Below, in pieces: positions 24,330-33,893 of a DNA stretch of 64,000 nucleotides (position 1 is its first letter; the number at the start of each line of letters is the position of its first letter). Source of the DNA: JAOTWJ01 sp036398175 (lineage in GTDB: Bacteria > Gemmatimonadota > Gemmatimonadetes > Gemmatimonadales > GWC2-71-9); NCBI GenBank assembly GCA_036398175.1, contig DASWHL010000007.1, positions 1 through 64,000 on the forward strand, written 5' to 3'. The notes beneath the pieces were generated by a model. It was not told the origin of the DNA. It saw only the letters and a list, made by a program, of their open reading frames with translations, and made no database searches. Made by a program: the position numbers and the translations under genes.

Positions 24330-27155
24330 CTATCGCCGACCCGCCGCGTCCGCCGCGTCCGCCGCGACCGCCGCGACCGCGTTGCCTGCCGACCCGAGCG
24401 CATTCCAGTTGGCCATGGCGTTCAGGGCCAGCGCGAACGATCCCTGCGTCTGCCACCGCCAGAACGGCCGGATCGCGAAGTAGATGACGTGGCCGCGACC
24501 GAGTGGCGCGTCAATCACCGCGGCCTTCTTGGTCAGTTCGGCACCGCCGACCAGCAGCCCCGAGACAAGCAGCGAGTCCTGGCGTTCGTGGAACTGGACG
24601 ATCACGCGCGCGCGCTGCCGTTCGATTTCCGCCACGACCGCGGGATCCATGACCGCCTCCGCTTCGCGGGCGGAGACGCTCGTGTCGCGCTCCTGCACGG
24701 TCATGAGCGGAGCCTGGTTGAAATACACGGGGAACGTGCGGCTCTCGTAGCCGTAGAGGATGGGGCTCGCGCCATCCGCGCCCTGCGCGCGGAACACGGC
24801 GCCGCGGGTCCGGAGGTTCCGCGCCTCCGCGATGCGCACGGTCGGGGTGAAGTCCAGGTTTACCGGGAAGGGCGCGGTCGCGCCTTCCACGAGGAGGAGC
24901 CCGCCGCGCTCGACGAAGGCCCGCAGGGCGGCGGCGCCCTCGAGACCCATGCCGGGACGCATGTCGTCGGTCTCGTCGAGGCGGCCCAGATTGGGCGTCT
25001 CGGGCGTGGTCTTCCACGGGATGGGCGGGCCCACCATCGGCGCGCCGTTGAGCAGCGAGCCGCCGCGCGCGCTGGTGTGGGGAAACACGACCACGTCTAT
25101 CCGGTTCAGGGTACCGGGCCGGCGCAGATCCTGGTCGGAGATGTAGGTGTACGGCACGCCCAGCTGGTCGAGTGCGTAGCGGACCCAGCCCTCGTTCTGC
25201 GTCTCGCGCCACGTGTGCATGAGGGCGACGCGGGGGAGCGTAACGGCGTGGGCGGTCACGGCGGGCGCGGCGGCCACGGCGGTCGCGTTGAGGCCGAGCG
25301 CGGTGATGGCCTCCCGGGCGTTCCCACCCATCACGATGAACGTTCCCGCGGCAAAGTCGCGGTTGCCCGCCCGGAAGGCCGAGTCGGCCACGGACACGCG
25401 CGCATCCCCCACCTTCCAGGGGAGCAGGGCCGAGCGCCAGTCGCCGAGGTGGGGAACGAGGAACGTCGTGCCCGAGCCCGCCACCGTGCCCGTCACGGTC
25501 GCGTCCGTCGCGAGCGGGGTCATGGGTTGGGCGAGCGCCGTCGAGTCCGCGACGGTGACCGTCTCGACGTGGCGCAGGGCATCCAGCGTCCAGCCCGTGT
25601 CGTCGTAGGGCTGCGGAAAGTCCGGCTCGTACTTCTGGACAGCCAGCAGGGTCCGCACGGTGGCCGTGTAGGGCTGATCCATGCGCACGATCCAGTCGCC
25701 GCGCTTCACGGCCACGCGGTTCTTCGCGGTCGTGTCGCGCACGGCCTTCGGGTTGCGGACGAGCATGAAGTCGCGGTCGGCCGTGTGGACCTCCGTGCCC
25801 TGCATCCGGAACAGGTTCACCAGGTCGGCCGCTTCGGCGGCGCGCTGCTGCCCGCGCGGGACGACGAACGCATACGGCGCCGCGGTTCGGCCCTTCCGGA
25901 TCATGCGTTCGGCCTTCGCGGCGTAGTTGTCCAGGAAGGTCTCGGCGTTGCGCGCCACGTACCGCAGCGCCACGATCACGCCGGACTGCTGGTAGTTGAT
26001 GTTGCTCCGGATGCACCACTGCACGCCGTTCACGGGCGGGTTGGGCCGGTACCATTCCCGATCGGTCTGGCTGCCGCGCAGGTTCACCGTGTGGCAGTCC
26101 GCGCCGCTCGAGGTGTACGTCTCGTAGAACCGCCCAATCCCGTTGTGCAGGTTGGCAATGGCCAGCACGTAGTTGGGCGCCCAGCCGTCGTAGAAACCGT
26201 GCGTCCACACTCCGGGCAGGCCGCGCCGCGTCAGCTCGTTGACTTCCTCGTAGGCGAGCTTGTGCCATTCGTCCACGACGATGGGGTCGAACTCGTCGTT
26301 GTACGGGCCCGTGCCGGTGCTGGCGTACAGGAACGGAATGGACTCGTGCAAATCATGGCCCACGACCGGCTTCCAGTGCAGGTAGCCACGGATGTAGTTC
26401 TGCGTGAGCTTCTGGGAGAGGACCATGCCGTCCCGGTTGTTGTCGTGCGCGGTGTACTTGCCCCAGTACGCCAGGTTCACGGCGCCGCGCGGCAGCTTGA
26501 GCGCCTTCGTCTGGCGGTAGACGTCCACCACGCGGTCGCGGCCGTCCACCTCCAGGACGGGCGTGATCAGCGTGATCACGCCGCTCCGGATCTCCCGGGC
26601 GTACGCCGACTCATCCACGGCCAACCGGTACGCCAGCTCCATGAGCATCTCCGGGCTCCCGGTCTCCGGCGAGTGGATCGAGCCGGTGAGCCAGTAGATG
26701 GGCTTCGCGGTCCGGATGAGACGCGCCCGTTCCGCGGGGTCGAGGCCCCGCGGATCGGCCAGGCGCGCGAGCATGGCACGGTATTCGTCCAGCCGCGCGA
26801 TGGTCTCCTCGTCGGCAATTGCGAGCAGGATCATCTCCCGGTCTTCGTCGCTCGCACCCAGCGAGAAGAGCTGGGCGCGTGGCGACGCGTCGGCGACGGC
26901 CGTGAAGTACCGGTTGATGTCGGCCACGTAGCTCAGCCGTCCGATGGTGCCGGGGACATACCCCAGCACGGCGAGCGGCGTGGGCACCGTACTCGACGCG
27001 GGCAGGTAGTCCACGAACTCGGTGCTGAACTTCCAGACCGAGTCCCTGGGGGTCAGCTCGCGGATCTTGACGGTGTAGGCGGAATCAACGGCCTGCTGGG
27101 CGGCGGCGGGCGCGGCGAACAGCAGGAAGGCGCAGGCGAGGAAGCAACGAGACAT
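24330..27155 (-). CDS. M14 family zinc carboxypeptidase, secreted
   Basis: 941 residues from ATG 27155. The signal peptide is MSRCFLACAFLLFAAPAAA. The peptidase M14 domain (about 25-400) shows the zinc pair in TGSIHSPETGSPEM (HxxE) near residue 160 and the later GHDLHESIPFLY near residue 268. A second half (about 620-940) has glutamine-amidotransferase-like elements (RVALMHTWRETQNEGWVRYA, DVVFPHTSAR-type strand, LRAFVERGGLLLVEGATAPF). This M14-plus-GATase-like architecture is common in Gemmatimonadota and Bacteroidota exported peptidases. It should trim peptides outside the cell. A hairpin at 27198-27228 separates it from the upstream radical SAM gene. Confidence 0.87.
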   Translation of the reverse strand: MSRCFLACAFLLFAAPAAAQQAVDSAYTVKIRELTPRDSVWKFSTEFVDYLPASSTVPTPLAVLGYVPGTIGRLSYVADINRYFTAVADASPRAQLFSLGASDEDREMILLAIADEETIARLDEYRAMLARLADPRGLDPAERARLIRTAKPIYWLTGSIHSPETGSPEMLMELAYRLAVDESAYAREIRSGVITLITPVLEVDGRDRVVDVYRQTKALKLPRGAVNLAYWGKYTAHDNNRDGMVLSQKLTQNYIRGYLHWKPVVGHDLHESIPFLYASTGTGPYNDEFDPIVVDEWHKLAYEEVNELTRRGLPGVWTHGFYDGWAPNYVLAIANLHNGIGRFYETYTSSGADCHTVNLRGSQTDREWYRPNPPVNGVQWCIRSNINYQQSGVIVALRYVARNAETFLDNYAAKAERMIRKGRTAAPYAFVVPRGQQRAAEAADLVNLFRMQGTEVHTADRDFMLVRNPKAVRDTTAKNRVAVKRGDWIVRMDQPYTATVRTLLAVQKYEPDFPQPYDDTGWTLDALRHVETVTVADSTALAQPMTPLATDATVTGTVAGSGTTFLVPHLGDWRSALLPWKVGDARVSVADSAFRAGNRDFAAGTFIVMGGNAREAITALGLNATAVAAAPAVTAHAVTLPRVALMHTWRETQNEGWVRYALDQLGVPYTYISDQDLRRPGTLNRIDVVVFPHTSARGGSLLNGAPMVGPPIPWKTTPETPNLGRLDETDDMRPGMGLEGAAALRAFVERGGLLLVEGATAPFPVNLDFTPTVRIAEARNLRTRGAVFRAQGADGASPILYGYESRTFPVYFNQAPLMTVQERDTSVSAREAEAVMDPAVVAEIERQRARVIVQFHERQDSLLVSGLLVGGAELTKKAAVIDAPLGRGHVIYFAIRPFWRWQTQGSFALALNAMANWNALGSAGNAVAAVAADAADAAGRR

Positions 27156-27197
27156 CAGCGGGGACCATGGAAAGAGACACCTGAAGCTGAAGGCCGG

Positions 27198-27228
27198 TCC
27201 GGGGCGCGGCAATGCCTGTCGCCCCGGA
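27198..27228. terminator. Hairpin after the radical SAM gene
   Basis: TCCGGGGCG (27198-27206) pairs perfectly with CGCCCCGGA (27220-27228), with a 13-base loop. It lies 30 bases beyond the stop of the radical SAM gene (minus strand) and before the M14 start. The T-run (TTTT at about 27235) is on the plus-strand side, so on the minus strand termination is not clearly Rho-independent. Confidence 0.5.
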
Positions 27229-27258
27229 GGCCGGTTTTGTGACCTTCACGCGCGCGGC

Positions 27259-29130
27259 CTACGTGTCGAACCGGAGCGTGAACACCGACGAATCCACCAC
27301 CAGCCGCTGCCGCATCGCTTCACTCAGGACGATCTCCACCCGGTCGCCGTAGCGGGCCAGGCGCCGCAGCAGGCGCTGCCAGTGGCGCACGTGCCCCTCG
27401 TGGAGGTGATCCACCCGCAGCGTCACGTAGGTGGTCGTGTCGCGCAGCACCGCTTCCAGGTGGCGGGAGGCGCGGACGAAAAACCCGCGGTCCAGCCACC
27501 CCTTCAGGTGCAGCGAGAGGTTCCCGGCCGCGTTCCGCGCCTCGGCGAGGGAGACTTCCAGCGCGCCGGCCCGGCGGTAGCGCCCAAAGGCCCGCTCGAG
27601 CCGCCGCAGATACTCCCTGGCCGCGCGCCGCGCCGGCTCGCCCACCGGTGCGAAATGGCGGTCAATGTAGTCGCGCATGGACAGTCCCACGATCCAGTCC
27701 GCCACGGCCCGCGGGATGAGGCGCGGCCGCCACCACGGCACCGATCCGACGAAGCGCGCCAGGCGGGGGAGCCCGCCGGCCAGCAGCCCGCGGGTGACGA
27801 ACCGCCTCCCGATGGCCAGCGCCTCGCGCAGCCCGTACCGGTCGCCGGCCACCGGTTTTCCGAGCGCGCGGAGCTTGTTGCGGATCCGGATGGCGATGCC
27901 GCGGTCGTCGAACAGCCGCCGGTGCAGGTCCCGGTACCCCGCGAGCAGCTCCTCGTAGCTCATGCCCTTGGGCATGACGTTGGTCCACAGCTTCACGTTG
28001 TCCGAGCTGTCGGTATCCGGAATCAGCCTCCCGTCCGCCGCCAGGCGCTCGTACAGGGGCGTCTTGGGCGTCGCCTGAAGCAGGCCGATCATGGCCGCCT
28101 GGATCCCCGACTCGGTGATGAAGCGCTGCTGCCGCGCGAACGAGTCCGGCGTATCGTGATCGAAGCCGAGGATGAACCCGGCGAAGATGTCGATCCCGTG
28201 GGCGTAGATCGCGCGCACCGACGTGAGCAGGTCCTGCCGGGTGTTCTGGAACTTGAGCGTTTCCTTGAGACTCGCCTCGTCCGGCGACTCGATCCCGATG
28301 AACACCCACCCGAAGTCCGCCGCGCGAAACAGCGCGAGCAGCTCGGGATCCTGGGCCAGGTTGAGCGACGCCTCGGTCCCGAAGTGGAACCGGTAGCGGT
28401 GCTCGCGCTGGTACGCCGCGAGATAGCGCAGCAGCTCCTTGGCGGCCGGCTTGTTGCCGATGAGATTGTCGTCCACGAAGAACACGCTGTGGACGCCGCG
28501 CGCCCGCAGGGCGTCCAGCTCCCGACCCACCTGCGCCGGCGTCTTGGTGCGCGGCTTCCGCCCGAACATCACGATGATGTCGCAGAACTCACAGCGGAAC
28601 GGACAGCCGCGGGAGAACTGCAGGCTCACGGCCTGGTACCGGGACAGGTCCAGGAGGTCGAACCGGGGCACCGGTGAATCCTCGAGCGACACCGTGCCGG
28701 TCTCCTGGTACAGCCGCTCGGGCGCGCCGCGCTCGAAATCGCGGCAGAACCGGGGCCAGACATACTCGGCCTCGCCGGCCACCACGGTGTCCGCCAGGCC
28801 GTCGTACCGCTCGGGACACAGCGACGCGAAGCTGCCGCCGGCCACGACGTGATGGCCGCGCCCACGATAGTAGGCCAGCAGCTCCCGCTGCCGGGGGAAC
28901 TGCACGCCCATTCCGCAGATACCGACGATGTCCGCCTCGGGATCCAGCGGCAGGGACGTGATGTTCTCGTCCACGATGGTTACGTCCCAGCCGGCGGGGC
29001 ACAGGGCCGCCAGGGTGGCCAAGCCCAGGGGCGGGTTGATGGCCCGCTTGCCCGGCAGCACCGTGTCCACCGCCCATTTGAAGCTCCAGAAGCTCTCGGG
29101 GAACCGGGGATTGATGAGCAGCAGTCGCAT
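27259..29130 (-). CDS. B12-binding-domain radical SAM protein
   Basis: 623 residues from ATG 29130. The N-terminal 140 residues are a cobalamin-binding-like Rossmann domain (LLLINPRFPES, PPLGLATLAALCPAGWDVTI, VVAGGSFASLCPERYDG). The radical SAM cluster ligands are in SRGCPFRCEFCDIIVMFGRK (CxxxCxxC). The region IGIESPDEASLKETLKFQN and the DUF4070-like tail after about residue 380 match the class B-type proteins that include hopanoid and lipid-modifying enzymes. The substrate is unassigned; the last 170 residues contain helical stretches of unknown role. The classic B12-contact histidine motif DxHxxG is not visible, so cobalamin may not be bound. Likely transcribed downstream of the small membrane protein genes at 29.2-30.3 kb. 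Confidence 0.86.
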   Translation of the reverse strand: MRLLLINPRFPESFWSFKWAVDTVLPGKRAINPPLGLATLAALCPAGWDVTIVDENITSLPLDPEADIVGICGMGVQFPRQRELLAYYRGRGHHVVAGGSFASLCPERYDGLADTVVAGEAEYVWPRFCRDFERGAPERLYQETGTVSLEDSPVPRFDLLDLSRYQAVSLQFSRGCPFRCEFCDIIVMFGRKPRTKTPAQVGRELDALRARGVHSVFFVDDNLIGNKPAAKELLRYLAAYQREHRYRFHFGTEASLNLAQDPELLALFRAADFGWVFIGIESPDEASLKETLKFQNTRQDLLTSVRAIYAHGIDIFAGFILGFDHDTPDSFARQQRFITESGIQAAMIGLLQATPKTPLYERLAADGRLIPDTDSSDNVKLWTNVMPKGMSYEELLAGYRDLHRRLFDDRGIAIRIRNKLRALGKPVAGDRYGLREALAIGRRFVTRGLLAGGLPRLARFVGSVPWWRPRLIPRAVADWIVGLSMRDYIDRHFAPVGEPARRAAREYLRRLERAFGRYRRAGALEVSLAEARNAAGNLSLHLKGWLDRGFFVRASRHLEAVLRDTTTYVTLRVDHLHEGHVRHWQRLLRRLARYGDRVEIVLSEAMRQRLVVDSSVFTLRFDT

Positions 29131-29190
29131 GAGCGCGCCCTCCCGTCTGCGCGTGGCCTGCCTCAACCTACCCTGGTCTCGATTCCCCGC

Positions 29191-29601
29191 CTACTTCACC
29201 ACGAGGATCGTGATGATCACGGCGATCAACACGAGCGCCAGCGTCGAGATCACGATGGTGTTGTTGCGCGCCGCCGCCGGCATGGCGCTGGCCCCGTCTT
29301 CGGCGATGCGCGGTTCGACGCCCCGCACCTCGGGGCGGACCCGCGGGCCGGCCAGGCGGGCGCTGGCGTCTGCCGGGGCGCGGGTGCCGGTGGCTGGCTG
29401 GGTCAGCCCCGGGGACAGGATGCGGACGATGTGGTCCGCGGAGCCCGGCAAGGACAGCGCGCGCACGCCGGCACTTGCCGCGGCGGACAGGCCGGCGTCG
29501 GTTGCCTGCTGGGCCACCACGGGCGGCGCGGCGATCAGCACCAAGGCGCAGGCGGCCACGAGGGCAAGGCGAAACGGCCGACTCTCTCTTGAGTGTTGCA
29601 T
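29191..29601 (-). CDS. Small exported protein with C-terminal membrane anchor
   Basis: 136 residues from ATG 29601. It has an N-terminal signal (FRLALVAACALVLIAAPPVV, cut near AQQA). The middle 70 residues are Ala/Pro-rich with no motif I recognise, and a C-terminal membrane helix (TIVISTLALVLIAVIITILV) ends two residues before the stop. The result is a type I membrane protein anchored in the inner membrane, or a tail-anchored protein if the first segment is not cleaved. No homologue recognised. It is 60 bases upstream of the radical SAM gene and may share its transcript. Confidence 0.7.
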   Translation of the reverse strand: MQHSRESRPFRLALVAACALVLIAAPPVVAQQATDAGLSAAASAGVRALSLPGSADHIVRILSPGLTQPATGTRAPADASARLAGPRVRPEVRGVEPRIAEDGASAMPAAARNNTIVISTLALVLIAVIITILVVK

Positions 29602-29627
29602 GGGACACTCCTCAACGGGGTTGGGGG

Positions 29628-30017
29628 TTATGTGAACAAGCCTGGGAAACGACCGTCCGGCGAGCCGCCTGGTTCCGAAGCGGCCGGGCCGCCCTCCGGC
29701 GATGGCGCCTCGTCGTCGGAGACGGCCATCGGCACGGTGAGCGAGACCGCCATCTGCATGAGCTTCAACCGACTCTCGATCCGGCGGTTCGCCTCGCGAC
29801 CTTGATCGGGGCTGTCACTCACGACCAGGATGTGCGTGACCTGCCGCTCGCACACCAGCTTGCCTGTCCACTTCCGCCCGGTGCGCCGCGCGGTCGCGTG
29901 CTCCCCTTCGAGGAGGGCGCGGATCCCGCTGAGTTGGCTCTCCTCCGGCGGCCGCGCGAACTCGTAGGCGTACACCCAGAGGGTCTCCGGGGTGCTTCGT
30001 TCCGCTTTGTCCACCAT
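29628..30017 (-). CDS. Hypothetical small soluble protein
   Basis: 129 residues, no signal or membrane segment. The N-terminal half (ETLWVYAYEFARPPEESQLS, GKLVCERQVTHILVVSDSPD) alternates strands and helices; 'THILVVSDSPDQGREANRRI' recalls short regulator-like or universal-stress-like fragments often found beside response regulators in Proteobacteria, but I cannot name the family. The C-terminal 35 residues are Gly/Pro/Ser-rich and probably disordered. The gene lies between two small envelope protein genes in the same orientation. Confidence 0.68.
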   Translation of the reverse strand: MVDKAERSTPETLWVYAYEFARPPEESQLSGIRALLEGEHATARRTGRKWTGKLVCERQVTHILVVSDSPDQGREANRRIESRLKLMQMAVSLTVPMAVSDDEAPSPEGGPAASEPGGSPDGRFPGLFT

Positions 30018-30071
30018 GCACTCCCTAACGTGTCCCCGCCGTCTGCCTGAAGCCCATCCAACGCTGGACGT

Positions 30072-30296
30072 CTATGCCTCGATCTTCTTGCGAGCAAGAA
30101 GGAGGACGGTGCCCAGCACAATCGCTCCCACACCGGCCCAGACCGGAATGTTGACGGTCCGCTGCTCGGTGACCGACATCTCCATCGGACCGATGGTGGT
30201 CCGGTGGGTCTCCCGGTTGTACTTGAACGTGCCGAAGGCCAGGGCGAGGACGCCGGCCACGATCAGCATGATGGCTCCAAGCTTCAGTCCGCTCAT
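30072..30296 (-). CDS. DUF3185-like two-helix membrane protein
   Basis: 74 residues, ATG 30296. Helix one is GAIMLIVAGVLALAFGTF and helix two is VWAGVGAIVLGTVLLLA. The loop carries the family sequence GPMEMSVTEQRTVNIP. Members of this family are small inner-membrane proteins of unknown role, often induced by stress. A paralogue with the same layout (two helices, loop with EEQRVIPAWVGG) lies at 36980-37198. The 31-bp shared element at 30386-30416 lies 90 bases upstream and points at this gene. Confidence 0.82.
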   Translation of the reverse strand: MSGLKLGAIMLIVAGVLALAFGTFKYNRETHRTTIGPMEMSVTEQRTVNIPVWAGVGAIVLGTVLLLARKKIEA

Positions 30297-30385
30297 CTGG
30301 CTTCCTTCCGCAAAACCCTTGGCTCTCGACGACCGGCGGTGCATCGAGGACTGCGGTGACAGGTTACGCTCGCCCGCGGGCCGTG

Positions 30386-30416
30386 GGTATCGGTCGAAGG
30401 GGTGAAAACGGACGTA
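30386..30416 (-). promoter_or_regulatory. Shared promoter element, copy A
   Basis: On the minus strand it reads TACGTC-N2-TTTTC-N11-CGAT, identical in spacing to copies at 30622, 40932 and 44732. It lies 90 bases upstream of the DUF3185-like gene and points toward it. Copy A and copy B are 26 of 31 identical. It is probably the -35 to -10 span of an alternative sigma promoter; this is inference. Confidence 0.6.
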
Positions 30417-30621
30417 ACGCTTTGGTGGCACGTTTCGCCGGGGCGACCCACGCGAGTCGGCGCCCGATCGGCGGTGCCAGGTGTACATGCAGACGGCCAC
30501 CGCCGCCGATCCCTGTCCGCGCAGGCAGGCCCTACCTCCAGAGACCTACGCCGATTGGGGGAGGTTGGCGGTGGTCGGTCGGCATCGGAGTGGCCGGAGG
30601 GCTCGGGTCCCACCGAAGCAG

Positions 30622-30652
30622 TACCTCGTTTTTCGGCTGTTTGAGCGATGCC
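30622..30652 (+). promoter_or_regulatory. Shared promoter element, copy D
   Basis: Plus-strand TACCTC-N2-TTTTC-N11-CGAT ends 34 bases before the ATG of the PBP gene (30687). That distance is compatible with a start point just downstream and a 25-base leader. It is the most divergent copy but keeps all invariant positions. Confidence 0.55.
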
Positions 30653-30686
30653 TTCCGGAAGCGATCTGCCGTAGCTTGGCCCCAAC

Positions 30687-33600
30687 ATGGCGTACTGTGA
30701 GTTCGTGATCCCGCGGGCCGAGCACCGCCGGCCGCCGGCCGGCGCCGTCCTCCACCGGGGATACGCGGTCGTCCAGCGACGTGCGCGCTCCTGGGGGCGC
30801 AAGCACCGGATCGTCGCCGTGGCGCTCGTGCTGATGGCGCTGGCCGGCCTTGCCCTCAGTTGCGAGGCGCGGGCGTCGTTGCTTCAGGCGCGCTACTTCA
30901 CCCGGCAGGCGGCACAGCTGACCACCGAGATCGGCGAAGGTCCGAGCGACCGGATCCGCTTTCCGGGCGACGGGCCGTACGACCGCCGCTTCGGCTACGC
31001 GCGCCTGCCGGCCGCGCTCCGGACGGCGACCGGGCGGGGCTACCGCATCGCGGCGCAGGTCCGCGTCTCGGAACGATTCGCGGAAGTGGTGGACCGGGGG
31101 GTGTTCCCCATCTTCCGTGAAAAGACGCAGGCGGGGCTCCGGATCCTGGACCGACGCGCCGCGACGGTCTTCGAGTCCCGCTCGCCCGAACGGATCTACC
31201 GCTCCGCCGATGCCGTTCCTCCGATCGTGTGGCAGACGCTGCTGTTCCTCGAGAACCGGGGGTTGCTCGACCCGCGGTTCCCGAAGCGCAACCCGTCGGT
31301 GGACTGGTCGCGCACGGCGAGGGCGGTCGCCGACGTCGCACTGCGCTGGCTTGGCAGTGACCGCTCGGTGTCGGGCGCGAGCACGCTGGCCACGCAGCTG
31401 GAGAAGTTCCGGCACTCGCCGGAGGGCCGGACCCGCTCGGCGGGGGAGAAGGTGCGCCAGATGGAGGCGGCGTCGCTGCGAAGCTACATCGGCGGCGAGA
31501 ACACCGAGGCCGCGCGCCGCGGGATCGTCGCCGACTACCTCAACTCCGTGCCGCTCGCGGCCATCCCGGGGCACGGCGAGGTCACCGGCGTCGGCGATGG
31601 GCTGTGGGCGTGGTACGGCGCCGACCCGGACGAGGTGAACCGGTTGCTGTGGGAGGAGGCGCGGGGTGGGACCGCCTCCGACACCGCCGCCGTCGCCCAC
31701 CGCGCCGTCGCCTACCGCCAGCTGCTCAGCCTGCTGCTGGCGCACCGCCGGCCGTCCTACCTGCTCGTGCAGGCGGAGGGGCACGGCGAGCTGCGGAAGC
31801 GGGCGGACCACCACCTCCGTCTCCTGGCCCGCAAGGGCATCATTTCGGCGGCGTTGCGCGACGCGGCGTTAGCCGCCCACCTGACGCCGCGCAGCCGTGC
31901 GCCCGGCGTGCCGCGCGTCTCGTTCATCGAGCGGAAAGGCGCGAACGCCGTCCGCAGCCAGTTGCTCGGGCTCACGGGCGTGGGCACGCTCTACGAGCTG
32001 GACCGCTTCGACCTGACCGCGCGCACCACGTTGGACCTTGAGGTGCAGGAGGACGTTACCGACCTCCTCGTGCGGCTGACCGACCCGGCCTTCGTGCGGG
32101 CGCACGGGCTGGGGTCCTCCGGCCTGCTGCGCCGCGGCGACCCGGCGCGCGTCATCTACGCCGTCGTGGTGCACGAGCGCACGGAGGAGGGCAACGTCGT
32201 CCGCGTCCAGGTGGACAACTACGACTCGCCATTCGACGTGATCGAGGGCAGCAAGCTCGAGCTCGGCTCCACGGCCAAGCTGCGCACCCTCATCAGCTAC
32301 CTGGAGATCGTCGAGCAGCTCTACCTCCGGCACGCCGGCCATGCTGTCGCGAGTCTGCGGGCCGAGCCGATCGGCACGGGCGACTGGCTCACGGTCTGGA
32401 CGCTCGCGTACCTGGCCGCCAACCCGGACGCCTCCCTCGAGCAGATCCTGGAGGCCGCGATGGCGCGCCCCTACTCCGCCAGCCCGGGGAAGAGCTTGTC
32501 GGGCGGCGAGCGCGGGACGCCCGGGACTGTGAACGACCAGTTCACGACCCCGGCGGTGGCGCACCAGGCCGCGCACATGGGCGGGAGCTTCTTCACCGGC
32601 GGCGGTCCCCACGCATTTCGCAACGTCGACACCGCCCACGATCAGCAGGCCATCTCCGTGCGCGACGCGTTCATCGGGTCGGTGAACCTGCCGTTCATTC
32701 GCGTCATGCGCGACATCGTGTACTACCATCTGTACCGGCTGCCGGGCAGTGCGTACCTGCTGCTGGGTCATCCGGCAGGAGTAGGCTGGGACCGCGACGA
32801 GTCACGCCACCAGGAGTACGCGGCCCGCGCGGCCGGCGGCGACGGCCGCAAGTTGATCAACCAGTTCTACGGGCGGTACGAGGACGCAGACTCCGGTTCG
32901 GTACTGGACGCCCTCGGGCGCGGCCGGTCGGTGGCCCAGCTCGCGTGGGCGTACCGCTCCGTCACACCGGACGCCGGACTCGAGGAGTTCGGCGCGTACC
33001 TCCGGGGCCATCTTGGGGAGCCGGCCCCGTCCGACGCCCGCATCGTGCAGCTGTATGACGGGTCCGACCCGACCGGGTTCTCGATTCCCGACCGCGGGCA
33101 CCTCGCCGGGATGCACCCGCTCGAGCTCTGGCTGGCGGCGTATCTGCGCCGGCATCCGGGCGCGCCCCAGCTGGAAGTGCTCGAGGCCAGCGCCGGGTGG
33201 GAGAGGGACGGCGGGCGCTCCCCACTCCCCGGCATGGCGGCGCCGGAGCAACGGATCGGGACGCTTGCGGAGTCGGACGCCTTCCGCGAGATCCACCGCT
33301 CGTGGCGGCGCCTGGGCTACCCGTTCGCGTCGCTGGTGCCCTCCTACGCGACCGCGATTGGCAGCTCCGCCGACCGGCCGGACCACCTCACCGAGCTGGT
33401 GGGTATCCTGCTCAACGACGGCGTCCGCTACCTGGTTCGGCGTGTGGAGGAGCTCCACTTCGCCGCGGGCACTCCCTACGAGACGCTGCTGCGTCTGTCG
33501 CCATCCCGCGGTGAGCGCGTGCTCTCGCCCCCGATCGCGGCGGTGGTCCGGGCCGCCATGCTCGCCGTGGTCGTCCGCGGCACGGCCCGACCGGCCTTCG

Positions 33601-33890
33601 GCGCCCTGCGCGCCGTGGACGGCTCGCCCTTGCCGATCGGCGCGAAGACCGGCACCGGCGACAACCGGTTTCGCATGGTCGGGCATGATGGGCTGGTCGT
33701 GGAGGATCGAGCGATCGATCGGACGTCCACGGTCGTGTTCTTCCTCGGCGACCGCCTCTACGGCACCATCACCGCGTTCGTGCCCGGGGCGGCCGCCGAC
33801 CACTACGACTTCACGAGCGCGCTGCCGGTCCGGATGCTGAGGATGCTCGGCCCGGCGCTCGAGCGGCTGCTCGCGCCCCGCCAGGGTTGA
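30687..33890 (+). CDS. Class A penicillin-binding-protein-like glycosyltransferase/transpeptidase
   Basis: 1067 residues, longer than typical class A PBPs. One membrane helix (IVAVALVLMALAGLALSC) lies near residues 40-60. A GT51-like region follows at about 170-330, with VWQTLLFLENRGLLDPRF in place of the usual EDxxFxxHxG, then SGASTLATQLEKF and YLNSVPLAAIPGHGEVTGVG. The transpeptidase motifs are intact: STAK (SxxK) near 528, SVN near 665 and KTGTG near 987. Over 320 residues separate SVN from KTG, far more than usual. It should build or remodel peptidoglycan at the inner membrane; glycosyltransferase activity is doubtful. The M15 and L,D-transpeptidase genes follow convergently. Confidence 0.8.
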   Translation: MAYCEFVIPRAEHRRPPAGAVLHRGYAVVQRRARSWGRKHRIVAVALVLMALAGLALSCEARASLLQARYFTRQAAQLTTEIGEGPSDRIRFPGDGPYDRRFGYARLPAALRTATGRGYRIAAQVRVSERFAEVVDRGVFPIFREKTQAGLRILDRRAATVFESRSPERIYRSADAVPPIVWQTLLFLENRGLLDPRFPKRNPSVDWSRTARAVADVALRWLGSDRSVSGASTLATQLEKFRHSPEGRTRSAGEKVRQMEAASLRSYIGGENTEAARRGIVADYLNSVPLAAIPGHGEVTGVGDGLWAWYGADPDEVNRLLWEEARGGTASDTAAVAHRAVAYRQLLSLLLAHRRPSYLLVQAEGHGELRKRADHHLRLLARKGIISAALRDAALAAHLTPRSRAPGVPRVSFIERKGANAVRSQLLGLTGVGTLYELDRFDLTARTTLDLEVQEDVTDLLVRLTDPAFVRAHGLGSSGLLRRGDPARVIYAVVVHERTEEGNVVRVQVDNYDSPFDVIEGSKLELGSTAKLRTLISYLEIVEQLYLRHAGHAVASLRAEPIGTGDWLTVWTLAYLAANPDASLEQILEAAMARPYSASPGKSLSGGERGTPGTVNDQFTTPAVAHQAAHMGGSFFTGGGPHAFRNVDTAHDQQAISVRDAFIGSVNLPFIRVMRDIVYYHLYRLPGSAYLLLGHPAGVGWDRDESRHQEYAARAAGGDGRKLINQFYGRYEDADSGSVLDALGRGRSVAQLAWAYRSVTPDAGLEEFGAYLRGHLGEPAPSDARIVQLYDGSDPTGFSIPDRGHLAGMHPLELWLAAYLRRHPGAPQLEVLEASAGWERDGGRSPLPGMAAPEQRIGTLAESDAFREIHRSWRRLGYPFASLVPSYATAIGSSADRPDHLTELVGILLNDGVRYLVRRVEELHFAAGTPYETLLRLSPSRGERVLSPPIAAVVRAAMLAVVVRGTARPAFGALRAVDGSPLPIGAKTGTGDNRFRMVGHDGLVVEDRAIDRTSTVVFFLGDRLYGTITAFVPGAAADHYDFTSALPVRMLRMLGPALERLLAPRQG

Positions 33891-33893
33891 GGT

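Larger units (their letters stand above)
30297..30686. other. Intergenic region with two divergent copies of the shared 31-bp element
   Basis: This 390-bp gap holds no convincing coding frame. It contains one element copy facing left (30386-30416, toward the DUF3185-like gene) and one facing right (30622-30652, toward the PBP gene). The two copies match over a longer stretch too, since both are preceded by CCACC-RAAGC. The middle (30430-30600) is GC-rich with no repeat that I could resolve. Confidence 0.6.

Noticed and set aside
23922..27242. Long plus-strand open frame opposite the M14 peptidase
   Set aside because: Same kind of shadow; the minus strand carries the signal peptide and zinc motifs.
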